Source: a virus
IMG/VR virus record: IMGVR_UViG_3300048927_000359
Span: 1-20,778 of that record
Strand: one strand, 5' to 3'
DNA: 20,778 nucleotides
Of this stretch, positions 14,882-20,778 are shown piece by piece; within the stretch, counting starts at the first letter, position 1; every line of letters begins with the position of its first letter. Made by a program: the position numbers and the translations under genes. The notes below the pieces were generated by a model that made no database searches, was not told the DNA's origin, and worked only from the letters and a program-made list of their open reading frames with translations.

Positions 14882-14903
14882 AAAAAAGCCGGCTGTTGCC
14901 GGC
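14882..14903 (-). terminator. Rho-independent terminator between head-completion genes and tail tube gene
   Basis: On the minus strand GCCGGC-AACA-GCCGGC (14903-14888) is followed directly by six T (14887-14882). It begins 25 bp after the stop of the tail completion gene. It would separate the head and completion genes from the tail genes unless the polymerase is antiterminated. Confidence 0.8.
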
Positions 14904-14927
14904 GGTTGGGGTTGTAGTGGTGGTCGG

Positions 14928-15290
14928 CTACCGGATCGCCAGCAGCCGCACGTCGAAGGAAATGCCGAAGGAGCCTGTGTCGTCGTCATCCGGCGTTGGG
15001 TTGTAGGACTCGATGCTGCCCCTACGTTCAAGCTCGTCGCGGATTGCCACGGCGGCGACATTGGCCTGGGAAGCCCCTTTGCCCCACACCGTTATCCGGA
15101 CCCGCCAGCCGTCTCCAGGTGGCGGCTCAGAAAGGAGCGCGACCGGCGAGCCCCCGACCACGGTCCACGTTGCGAACGGCAGGCCTGAGCCGGCCGGCGC
15201 CACGCTCGGCCACAGACGGATGGGATCACCAAGTTGCGCGCGCACTGCGGCGCTGTCCTGCAGGATCGACTGAACCAGTGGAACCATCAT
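14928..15290 (-). CDS. Tail completion protein, DUF3168-like
   Basis: The protein has 120 aa: MVPLVQSILQDSAAVRAQLG at the start, then PLRLWPS-type and PFATWTVVGGSP segments, GWRVRITVWGKGASQANVAAVAIRDEL, and a DDTGSFGISFDVRL end. These fit the DUF3168 / SPP1 gp17-like tail-to-head joining proteins, which cap the tail tube and dock it to the head. The start overlaps the previous stop by 4 bp (ATGA), with a second ATG directly after it. It is the last gene before the terminator. Confidence 0.75.
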   Translation of the reverse strand: MMVPLVQSILQDSAAVRAQLGDPIRLWPSVAPAGSGLPFATWTVVGGSPVALLSEPPPGDGWRVRITVWGKGASQANVAAVAIRDELERRGSIESYNPTPDDDDTGSFGISFDVRLLAIR

Positions 15291-15790
15291 CTCCAGCCCC
15301 TTGCCTTCATCAGTTTGTCGATCGCCGCCGTGGTTTCGTCGATGATGACTTGCGCGGCCTGGCCGCCCTTTGCTTCGCCTGCCGGCGTCAGGAACGGCTT
15401 TGCCGCCATCTTCTTCGTGCCGAACTCAAGGAAGCGCCAGTAGTGGGCCCAGCCGCTTTGTTCGTAGGCTTTGCCAGCCCGCCCAGCCCGTCTGTTTCGC
15501 TTGGTGTTGGCATATTTCACCCGTTTTCCGGTGCGTACCCCCACGGTGAAATACTCGCCACCATGGCCGACACCGGCTTTCCGGCGATCCTTGGCGCTGG
15601 CGCGTCGGACCACGATTTGCTTGGCTAGGAAGCCCGTATCTCTCGCGACTCGCGCGCGCGCGTCATCCCGGATGATGTTGCCGCCCTTCCGCATGCCGGC
15701 TTGCACGGCCTTCCCTTGCATCTGCTTGGGTAGCTCCCGTAGCGAGGCCAGCAGCCCATCCAGGCCACGAATTTGCAGGGTCTCAGCCAT
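15287..15790 (-). CDS. HK97 gp10-like protein
   Basis: This 167-aa basic protein fits the HK97-gp10_like family: the RGLDGLLASLRELPKQMQGKAVQAGMRKGGNIIRDDAR opening, VARDTGFLAKQIVVRR, a basic loop with KRNRRAGRAGKA, and HYWRFLEFGTKKMAAKPFLTPA, the family's most constant stretch. These proteins act in the neck and tail completion. The start overlaps the preceding gene by 8 bp (ATGGCTGA), and the end overlaps the DUF3168-like gene by 4 bp, so translation is probably coupled. Confidence 0.85.
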   Translation of the reverse strand: MAETLQIRGLDGLLASLRELPKQMQGKAVQAGMRKGGNIIRDDARARVARDTGFLAKQIVVRRASAKDRRKAGVGHGGEYFTVGVRTGKRVKYANTKRNRRAGRAGKAYEQSGWAHYWRFLEFGTKKMAAKPFLTPAGEAKGGQAAQVIIDETTAAIDKLMKARGWR

Positions 15791-16118
15791 CGTTCAAACC
15801 CGATACTGCCAGTACGGCAGTTTCACCTCTGTCATTGCTGGTGCCGGCGCTCTTGATGTCGTAGATGGTGCCCCCTTCCACGATCCGCCACTTTGGATCC
15901 ACCTTTCGCGCCAACAGGTCGAAGCGAACCTGCTCCCGGTATCTATCCGCGCCAGCGGCCACCGCTTCGGCCGTAGCGCTCAGCTGGTTGGTCTTCTTGG
16001 CCCACACCTCAACGACCAATTCCCAACGGACAGCAGAATCGCCGCCGAGGGGATCCCGTTCGATCACCGGCCGCTCGAACCGGATTTTGTGGCGTCGCTC
16101 GCCTGCATGGGTGGCCAT
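15783..16118 (-). CDS. Head closure / head-tail joining protein
   Basis: This 111-aa protein begins MATHAGERRHKIRFERP and has VVEVWAKKTNQLSATAEAVAAGADRYREQVRFDLLARKVDPKWRIVEGGTIYDIKSA, the pattern of the phage head-tail joining family (SPP1 gp16-like stopper). It would close the portal-connector channel and bind the tail. The reading frame extends upstream to 16304, but the ATG at 16118 overlaps the previous stop as TGATG and has AGGAAGAGA before it, so I chose it. The upstream part of the frame is only a shadow of the gp6-like gene. Confidence 0.85.
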   Translation of the reverse strand: MATHAGERRHKIRFERPVIERDPLGGDSAVRWELVVEVWAKKTNQLSATAEAVAAGADRYREQVRFDLLARKVDPKWRIVEGGTIYDIKSAGTSNDRGETAVLAVSGLNDG

Positions 16119-16420
16119 CAGAATCTCTTCCTGTACCAGAGCAGCCGCGACACACCCAAGGCGATTTCGGTGCTCAGCTCGCCGGCGGCGCCGCGGTTCT
16201 CGGCCCAATGGCCAACCATTAAGAGGACCGCCTGACGAACGTCGGCAGTAAAGGCCATCTGGTCGTCCGACGTGGGATCGCCCTCGACCAATGTGCGGTC
16301 GCAATGCATCTGCACATGTATCACTGCTGCGTCGACATAGGACTGCAACAGAAGGTCGCTGACCTCATCGACGATGCGGCACTGCTCCCGCACCAGGGCA
16401 AGATCGAGGGCGACGTCCAT
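16118..16420 (-). CDS. Head-tail connector protein, HK97 gp6-like
   Basis: This 100-aa protein fits the short all-helical gp6-like connectors that form a ring under the portal: LALVREQCRIVDEVSDLLLQSYVDAAVIHVQMHCDR at 7-42, an acidic gap, then MAFTADVRQAVLLMVGHWAENRGA and LGVSRLLWYRKRF at the end. The start overlaps the preceding stop by one base (TAATG), and the stop overlaps the next start (TGATG). The position between capsid and head closure genes is the standard one. Confidence 0.88.
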   Translation of the reverse strand: MDVALDLALVREQCRIVDEVSDLLLQSYVDAAVIHVQMHCDRTLVEGDPTSDDQMAFTADVRQAVLLMVGHWAENRGAAGELSTEIALGVSRLLWYRKRF

Positions 16421-16905
16421 TAATCCACCTTCGCGCCCTGAGCGCTCTTCAGGGCCTCTGCCAGCTTGGCGACACCCCAGCGACGGTCGAAGACGACACC
16501 TGCGGCTTCCAGCTCGGCAACCAGCGCGGTCTTCTCAGCGTCAGAACCCAGCTCGGCCGCTGCGGCGGGCGCCGCTGCCTCGCCAGAGACAGGAGCAGCC
16601 TCGGCTCCACCTTCCTCGGCACCGCCAGTCGACCGCCCAACCACCTTGATATCGGCCGGCGCTGGCTGGAGCGTCACGACGGGGCCGGGCTGGCTCGGGG
16701 AAGGTGCAGCGGCGGGTTTCGTGAAGGCCGGTGCCGAACCATCGAACTGCTGCACCAGGCCTTTCCCGATCAGGGTGTATGCGTATTCGTCTTCGACGTT
16801 CTCGAATACCTGGCCGGCGCGCGTGGGCGAACGCGAGTCGCCGTTCGTGTCGGGGCCCAGCTTCTCCACGTCGCCGCAGAAGCCCCAAAGGACTTTGATC
16901 TTCAT
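16420..16905 (-). CDS. Linker-rich protein with HeH/LEM-like C-terminus
   Basis: This 161-aa protein has a compact N-terminal part (MKIKVLWGFCGDVEKLG, then ENVEDEYAYTLIGKGLVQQF at 35-54), a Pro/Ala/Gly/Glu-rich linker at about 58-120, and a helical end (SDAEKTALVAELEAAGVVFD, RRWGVAKLAEALKSA, 121-155). The last part resembles the HeH/LEM-type helix-extended-helix motif seen at the ends of some phage and termination-factor proteins. It sits between capsid and connector genes, where small head accessory proteins occur. Whether it is part of the virion is not known. GGAG lies 11 nt before the ATG. Confidence 0.65.
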   Translation of the reverse strand: MKIKVLWGFCGDVEKLGPDTNGDSRSPTRAGQVFENVEDEYAYTLIGKGLVQQFDGSAPAFTKPAAAPSPSQPGPVVTLQPAPADIKVVGRSTGGAEEGGAEAAPVSGEAAAPAAAAELGSDAEKTALVAELEAAGVVFDRRWGVAKLAEALKSAQGAKVD

Positions 16906-16924
16906 CTGTATGGATCTCCGGAAG

Positions 16925-16955
16925 GTGGTGCAGCCGCATCAGCGGCCGTCACCAC
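16925..16955 (-). other. Hairpin after the major capsid gene, without a T-run
   Basis: In the 65-bp gap after the capsid stop, GTGGTG/CACCAC and GCCGC/GCGGC form an 11-bp stem interrupted by a small ACG/TG internal loop, with loop TGAT. The 3' side is followed by CTTCCGG, so this is not a standard rho-independent terminator. It could slow RNA decay from the 3' side or partly reduce transcription of the next genes. Confidence 0.45.
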
Positions 16956-16970
16956 GGGATGGCAGTTGGA

Positions 16971-18179
16971 TCAGGCGGCAGGCTTGAAGCGGCCCTTGAC
17001 GAACGCCTCGCGGCGACGCTTGGCCAGGCCCAGGCGCTCTTCGACCAGCAACACGCGCTGGTTCTTCACGAAGTCGTCGTTGATCATGCCGACCTTGAAC
17101 AGGAAGTTCATGCGGTCATAGATCGTCGCGCCGCGCTGGAAGTTGGCCACCAGGAACTCGCCTCCGGTGGTGGTGCCGTCACCTTCGTCCATGCTGTCCG
17201 AGGCAACCACCGGCCGGCCCCACAGGATCGGGGTAACGAAGCCCTGCAGGTTGGCAAACAGATAGCGGTTCTGGCTGTCCTTCTCCAGCTCGATGTTCAT
17301 CCAGTCCAGCTCGGTCATCACCGTCGCGTCGGCCGACAGCTTGGACTGCTTGCGAACCTGGTAGATGGCGCGCCGCACGGTGTCGATGGAGGTGTCGCTG
17401 GCCTTGGACAGGTCATCATCGAACACGAAGGCGTCGGTCATCAGGCCCGGGAGGTTGTTGCCCAGGCCGTCACCCTTCAGGATCTGAGCTTCCTCTTCCA
17501 GCTTGAGGTCGTAGCGCAGCAGTTGCTGCAGGTAGCCGTACATCTGCGGCACGTCGTCCAGGGTTTCGTCGGTCACCGGAATCCAGACGGCCAGCTTCTT
17601 GACCAGGTCGGTCTTCTGCTCGAACGTGACGTTGCTCTGCGGCTTGGTGCCGCCCTCGGCCACCGGCCCCGCACCGCGGGTGTGCAGCAGCTCGCGGAAG
17701 TAGGTGTAGCTCTGGCCGGTGACGGAGATCGACGGGATCAGGTCGCGGATACGCAGTTCTTGGCGCATGCCCGGCTGAATGGTCGGGTCGAAGTTGGGCA
17801 CGACGATGCCGGCGCTGGTGACGGCCTTGGTTTCCATCGCGGCCAGCTCTTCCTTCTTGACTTCGATCTCGGCCGAGCCCTTCTCGCGGCTCAGCAGCGA
17901 CTTGTACTCGCCGTTGTCCTTGATGAAGTCGATGAAACCCTTCTTCTGACCCGGCTGGTTGCCCAGCGCAACGCCCTTCTCTTCCAGCTTGAGCACCTTG
18001 TCCACCACCTTCTGGATCTCGTCGGTGGCGGTCTGAATCTGGCTCTTGAGTTCGCTGGTGACCTTGTTGCCCTTCTCGATCTCGGTGGAGGCGCTGTCGT
18101 ACTTCTTCTGCAGGCCGGCGAAGCCTTCCTTCAGCTGCTTTTCCAGGCCTTCGCGGATATCGGTGATGTTGTCGCTCAT
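16971..18179 (-). CDS. Major capsid protein, HK97 fold
   Basis: This 402-aa protein has the HK97 layout. Residues 1 to about 115 form an acidic/basic coiled-coil delta domain that takes the place of a separate scaffold protein. The mature part starts near KAVTSAGIVVPNFDP (118 on), much as mature HK97 capsid starts after a Lys, so cleavage near Lys118 is likely (inferred). Further landmarks are MRQELRIRDLIPSI (N-arm), YTYFRE, AVWIPVTDETLDDVP (spine helix start), GDGLGNNLPGLM, MTELDWMNIE, GRPVVASDSMD, and ATIYDRMNF near the end. Start and protease stop overlap by 4 bp (ATGA). An acquired capsid decoration gene is not seen nearby, apart from the possible role of the next gene. Confidence 0.95.
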   Translation of the reverse strand: MSDNITDIREGLEKQLKEGFAGLQKKYDSASTEIEKGNKVTSELKSQIQTATDEIQKVVDKVLKLEEKGVALGNQPGQKKGFIDFIKDNGEYKSLLSREKGSAEIEVKKEELAAMETKAVTSAGIVVPNFDPTIQPGMRQELRIRDLIPSISVTGQSYTYFRELLHTRGAGPVAEGGTKPQSNVTFEQKTDLVKKLAVWIPVTDETLDDVPQMYGYLQQLLRYDLKLEEEAQILKGDGLGNNLPGLMTDAFVFDDDLSKASDTSIDTVRRAIYQVRKQSKLSADATVMTELDWMNIELEKDSQNRYLFANLQGFVTPILWGRPVVASDSMDEGDGTTTGGEFLVANFQRGATIYDRMNFLFKVGMINDDFVKNQRVLLVEERLGLAKRRREAFVKGRFKPAA

Positions 18180-18823
18180 GCGTGCATTCCCTCAAAAATG
18201 GATTGGATAGATGTGCCGAGGTGCTTCAGCTCTTTCACGGTCTCCGTGTCCGCCATGCCACCGTCTCGGTGGATTGCAGGAAAGCCGAGCGAGGCGACGG
18301 CAGCCGCCTCCTTTTGAGACAAGCCCATGCGCTCGCGCAGGGCACATTCGAAAGCGCGCAGGTCCGACTTCACACTGAGAACCTGCGCCTCCGGATTCAT
18401 GCCGAAGGGGACGATCGACGCCTCCCACAGTTCGGCGCGCTTGATGACGCGGACGCGGCGCCCGTCGCGGGTCTCCATCGCGTCCTCGATGGGGTTGTAG
18501 CCAACCGACATCTCATCGAGCGTGCCGGCCTTCATCAGCTCGTAGGCGTCCTTGGCGTAGCTGACGTTGAGATTGACCTTGCCTTTGAGCAGCAGCCCGT
18601 TACCGTCCTGTTTGAACGCGGCGTCGCCGATCAGCCGCGTCAGGTTGTGGTAGAGCGCCAGTCGCAACCGACCGGTGCGGGTGGTCTTCACTGTGGTGAA
18701 GGCCCCGGAGACGATTACGTCGCCGCCCAGGTCAATGTTGTCGAATACCGAGGCGTATCCCTCGAAGTTGCCCGAATCGTCAGCGGACTTGACCTCGAAG
18801 GGGCAGGCGAAGGTGTTAAGCAT
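18176..18823 (-). CDS. HK97-family prohead protease
   Basis: This 215-aa protease removes the capsid delta domain after prohead assembly and then digests itself. Landmarks are FEGYASVFDNIDLGGDVIVSGAF at 20-42, the catalytic His in LYHN (His59) and the catalytic Ser in EMSVGY (Ser106), then ELWEASIVPFGMNPEAQV. An open frame continues upstream to 18907, but I chose the ATG at 18823: GGGAGA lies 8 nt before it, it overlaps the portal stop by 8 bp (ATGCTTAA), and the extra 28 residues are a low-complexity shadow of the portal end. The C-terminus is likely removed during maturation. Confidence 0.92.
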   Translation of the reverse strand: MLNTFACPFEVKSADDSGNFEGYASVFDNIDLGGDVIVSGAFTTVKTTRTGRLRLALYHNLTRLIGDAAFKQDGNGLLLKGKVNLNVSYAKDAYELMKAGTLDEMSVGYNPIEDAMETRDGRRVRVIKRAELWEASIVPFGMNPEAQVLSVKSDLRAFECALRERMGLSQKEAAAVASLGFPAIHRDGGMADTETVKELKHLGTSIQSIFEGMHA

Positions 18824-20078
18824 TTGCCGGATCTCCCGTGCTGTTGTCGTCCCCGATCGAGTCGGGCTTGTTGCTCGTCCATCGGGTGACCTGGTTGTAT
18901 TGGTCACCGTCCAACACAGGCAGGTTTTCCTTCACCCGAACCTCGTTGATGGTCATCCAGCCGGAGCCGCCGGAGCCGCCCAGTGCGGTCTTGAAGTAGT
19001 TGCCTCGCGCGGTGCTGTCGGCCCGCAGCAGCCCTTCCACCACTGCCTCGACGAACATGCTGCTTTCGCCAAAGAGCTTGTCGTTGAGCTCGCTCTCGAT
19101 GGCGTCCAGGTATGGCTTCAGGCCGAAGGTCACAAACCCACTCGTCTGCTGCTCAAGGTTCGACCCAAGCACGGACGTGGAGCGCGCCCTATTGGTGAGG
19201 TACAGCGGGACGCCCCAGATTCCGGCCAGCGCCTCTTCCTGGAACTGCTGCGACTCGATGAACTGGCTGTCTTTCTGCGTCATGCCGGCCGGCGTGATCG
19301 TCGGCCCGCCCTGCAGGATCGCCATCTTTCCCAGGTCGTCTACGTCGCCCTGGCGAATGTCTGGCAGCTTGGCCTTGATCTGAGCCTGTTGCTCCTTGGT
19401 CAGGAAGCCCGGATAGATGATGTAGCCACCGGTGAAGCCACCTTTCCGCATGAAGCGTGCAGACCAATCCTGCGCCGCGCGCGCGAGGCCGATCGATTCG
19501 GCCTGGTACTCGATCGGCGACAGCCCCACGATGCCGTCGGTGCTGAACAGCTTGAAGTGCAGCATGTTGACCGGGGACACCGGCGCTTCGTGTCCGCCGA
19601 TGTTCGCCCAGTAGAGCAAACCGTCATCGGTATCGATGCGGATGTTGTCGGCCGAGACAGGAATCAACCCGATCCACTCGCCGTCGTCGCTGCGCTGGAT
19701 GATGGCGAAGGCGTTGCCGCGCAGCCCCATGTTCACGACGATGGCTTTGATCAAGTCCAGCCATTTGACGTAGGGGTTGGGCTTGGCCAACAGCCGCAAT
19801 AGCCGACGCCGTTGCGGGCTACTGCCCTTTACCAGGGAACGGACGCCGCCCACATCCTCGTAAAGCTTCCAAGGCAGGCCGGAGGCAGACTCGCTGAGCA
19901 CTTTCAAGCACGCCCACACGATGCTCACGGTCAGCGCTGACTTGGCGGTCACGCGGACACCGGCCTTGGTGCCTTTTCCGCCTACCGAAAGATCGACCTC
20001 CACGTAGTCACCCGTCGCGGGGTCGTTGTAGCCGAAGAACCGCCAGCTCATCGGGTTGTACCAGCGAAAATTTGTCAT
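18816..20078 (-). CDS. Portal protein, HK97 family
   Basis: The 420-aa portal forms the dodecameric DNA gate at one capsid corner, to which terminase docks. Landmarks are SALTVSIVWACLKVLSESASGLPWKLYE (42-69), LLRLLAKPNPYVKWLDLIKAIVVNMGLRGNAFAII (92-126), PVNMLHFKLFSTDGIVGLSPIEYQAESIGLA (157-187), FMRKGGFTGGYIIYPG, QFQEEALAGIWGVPLYLTN, and a C-terminal WMTINEVRVKENLPVLDGD. These are typical of HK97-type portals and the length is normal. Its start overlaps the terminase stop by 4 bp. Confidence 0.95.
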   Translation of the reverse strand: MTNFRWYNPMSWRFFGYNDPATGDYVEVDLSVGGKGTKAGVRVTAKSALTVSIVWACLKVLSESASGLPWKLYEDVGGVRSLVKGSSPQRRRLLRLLAKPNPYVKWLDLIKAIVVNMGLRGNAFAIIQRSDDGEWIGLIPVSADNIRIDTDDGLLYWANIGGHEAPVSPVNMLHFKLFSTDGIVGLSPIEYQAESIGLARAAQDWSARFMRKGGFTGGYIIYPGFLTKEQQAQIKAKLPDIRQGDVDDLGKMAILQGGPTITPAGMTQKDSQFIESQQFQEEALAGIWGVPLYLTNRARSTSVLGSNLEQQTSGFVTFGLKPYLDAIESELNDKLFGESSMFVEAVVEGLLRADSTARGNYFKTALGGSGGSGWMTINEVRVKENLPVLDGDQYNQVTRWTSNKPDSIGDDNSTGDPANA

Positions 20079-20778
20079 CCGATCAGTCCAAAGAAGCCGT
20101 TTTCGAGGTAGTCATCAATGCCGCCGGCTTCGGCCGGCATGGCATGCGCAGCACCGAAGGCCATGCAAAGGGCCACCGCGGCGTCGATCTTGTTCACCGA
20201 ACGCGCCTTGGATAGCCAGCGGTTCTCCCATTTGTCCGACTCGATGACGGCCGACATGATTGCGGACACCAGCACGGGGTTTCCCTTGAGCCGAAGCCGA
20301 CCCTCAAGCAGCGCTTCCTCGAAGAGCCGCAGCGAGCCCGGCATCCACGTACCCTCAGGCGGTGGTAGCCCTTGGTCCTCCGCTGCCTTCAAGGCCACTT
20401 CCAACGGCCTGCCCTTCTTCGTGCCGCCCTGAGGGTGCTCGGCAAATGGCAGCGACAACCCAAGTTCGAGCACCTCGTCTTCGAACTTGCGGAACGCATA
20501 TCGGTCGTAGGCAATCAGCTCGACCAGGTAATCCCGGTCGTACTCGGCCAAGGTCTGAGCGACATGGCGGAAGCTGATCGTCTGACCCTGCGGTGCGTGC
20601 AGATGCCCGCCATTGATCCATGTCCGGTACGGCAGCTTGTCGCGCAGCTCGCGCGCCGCGACGGTGTCGCCCGGGGTCCACGCTTCCACCCACCCGTCGT
20701 AGGTGGGCTTGCTGATCATCTGCGTCTGTCCATCCACCACCACCGACACCTCGACACTGCCGGTTTCCACCACCGCCC
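20075..20778 (-). CDS. terL: Large terminase subunit, C-terminal part (cut by the window edge)
   Basis: About 234 codons of the 3' end are present; the frame stays open through the last base, so the ATPase part lies outside. The visible part is the RNase H-like nuclease domain: VELIAYDRYAFRKFEDEV with a metal-binding Asp candidate in AYDRYAF, and a final KIDAAVALCMAFGAA whose Asp is the usual last metal ligand. The pattern GNPVLVSAIMSAVIESDKWENRWLSKAR just before it is typical of HK97/P2-like Terminase_1 large subunits. It cuts and packages concatemeric DNA into the prohead with the portal. The GTG at 20773 is internal, not the true start. Confidence 0.93.
   Translation of the reverse strand, partial: AVVETGSVEVSVVVDGQTQMISKPTYDGWVEAWTPGDTVAARELRDKLPYRTWINGGHLHAPQGQTISFRHVAQTLAEYDRDYLVELIAYDRYAFRKFEDEVLELGLSLPFAEHPQGGTKKGRPLEVALKAAEDQGLPPPEGTWMPGSLRLFEEALLEGRLRLKGNPVLVSAIMSAVIESDKWENRWLSKARSVNKIDAAVALCMAFGAAHAMPAEAGGIDDYLENGFFGLIG

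Noticed and set aside
15783-16304. 173-aa version of the head closure protein
   Set aside because: The first 62 residues are a shadow of the gp6-like gene; the ATG at 16118 has a ribosome site and the family-typical N-terminus.
16959-18317. 452-codon plus-strand frame
   Set aside because: It is antisense to the capsid and protease genes, whose identity is clear.
18824-18907. 28-residue N-terminal extension of the prohead protease
   Set aside because: It overlaps the portal end, is low in complexity, and the ATG at 18823 has GGGAGA at good spacing.
18675-19802. 375-codon plus-strand frame
   Set aside because: It is antisense to the portal gene and has shadow-frame composition.
1-20778. CRISPR arrays, insertion sequences, integrase, lysis genes
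   Set aside because: I found no spaced direct repeats, no transposase, no integrase and no holin/endolysin-like frame in the window; the last two are expected to the right of it.

Overview
The window is the late (structural) half of a lambda/HK97-type siphophage prophage, with its junction to the chromosome at the left end. The host is most likely Stenotrophomonas or a close Xanthomonadaceae relative. The evidence is high GC content, the style of the genes, and a GTAG-headed palindromic repeat of the SMAG/REP kind (bases 1-61) just outside the prophage. Almost every gene reads on the minus strand, so transcription runs from right to left.

Right to left: the 3' part of the large terminase subunit (cut by the window edge), HK97-type portal, prohead protease and major capsid protein. 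Then a linker-rich protein with an HeH/LEM-like tail, a gp6-like connector, a head-closure protein, an HK97 gp10-like protein and a DUF3168-like tail completion protein. After a rho-independent terminator comes the tail tube protein, then the tail assembly chaperones G and GT, joined by a -1 slippery heptamer GGGAAAC. Next are a 655-aa protein with an SPRY-like front and a hub-like back, a 252-aa unknown, a 239-aa multi-pass membrane protein that looks like an inserted cargo gene (moron), a 1525-aa tape measure protein, an 815-aa tail-tip/fibre protein and a 122-aa tail-end protein. The structural genes are tightly packed with 1-8 bp overlaps. Hairpins stand only at a few places: after the capsid gene, on both sides of the tail tube gene, and directly before the tape measure gene.

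The left 2.5 kb is accessory: a DUF2971 gene of lower GC, a broken SRAP (YedK/HMCES-like) gene on the plus strand that keeps Cys2, Asn75 and Glu105 but lost the C-terminal half, and an unrecognised 137-aa gene. At 123-171 lies the 3' part of a tRNA-Pro(GGG), followed by what looks like its own terminator but lacking a normal 5' half. I read this as the displaced 3' end left by integration into a tRNA-Pro gene, that is, one attachment site. Integrase, repressor, replication and lysis genes are not in the window and would lie to the right.

The points most worth following are the membrane protein gene and terminator wedged into the tail operon ahead of the tape measure gene, the DUF2971 cargo gene, the unusual 655-aa tail protein ahead of the tape measure, and the set of intra-operon hairpins, which implies antitermination or internal promoters.
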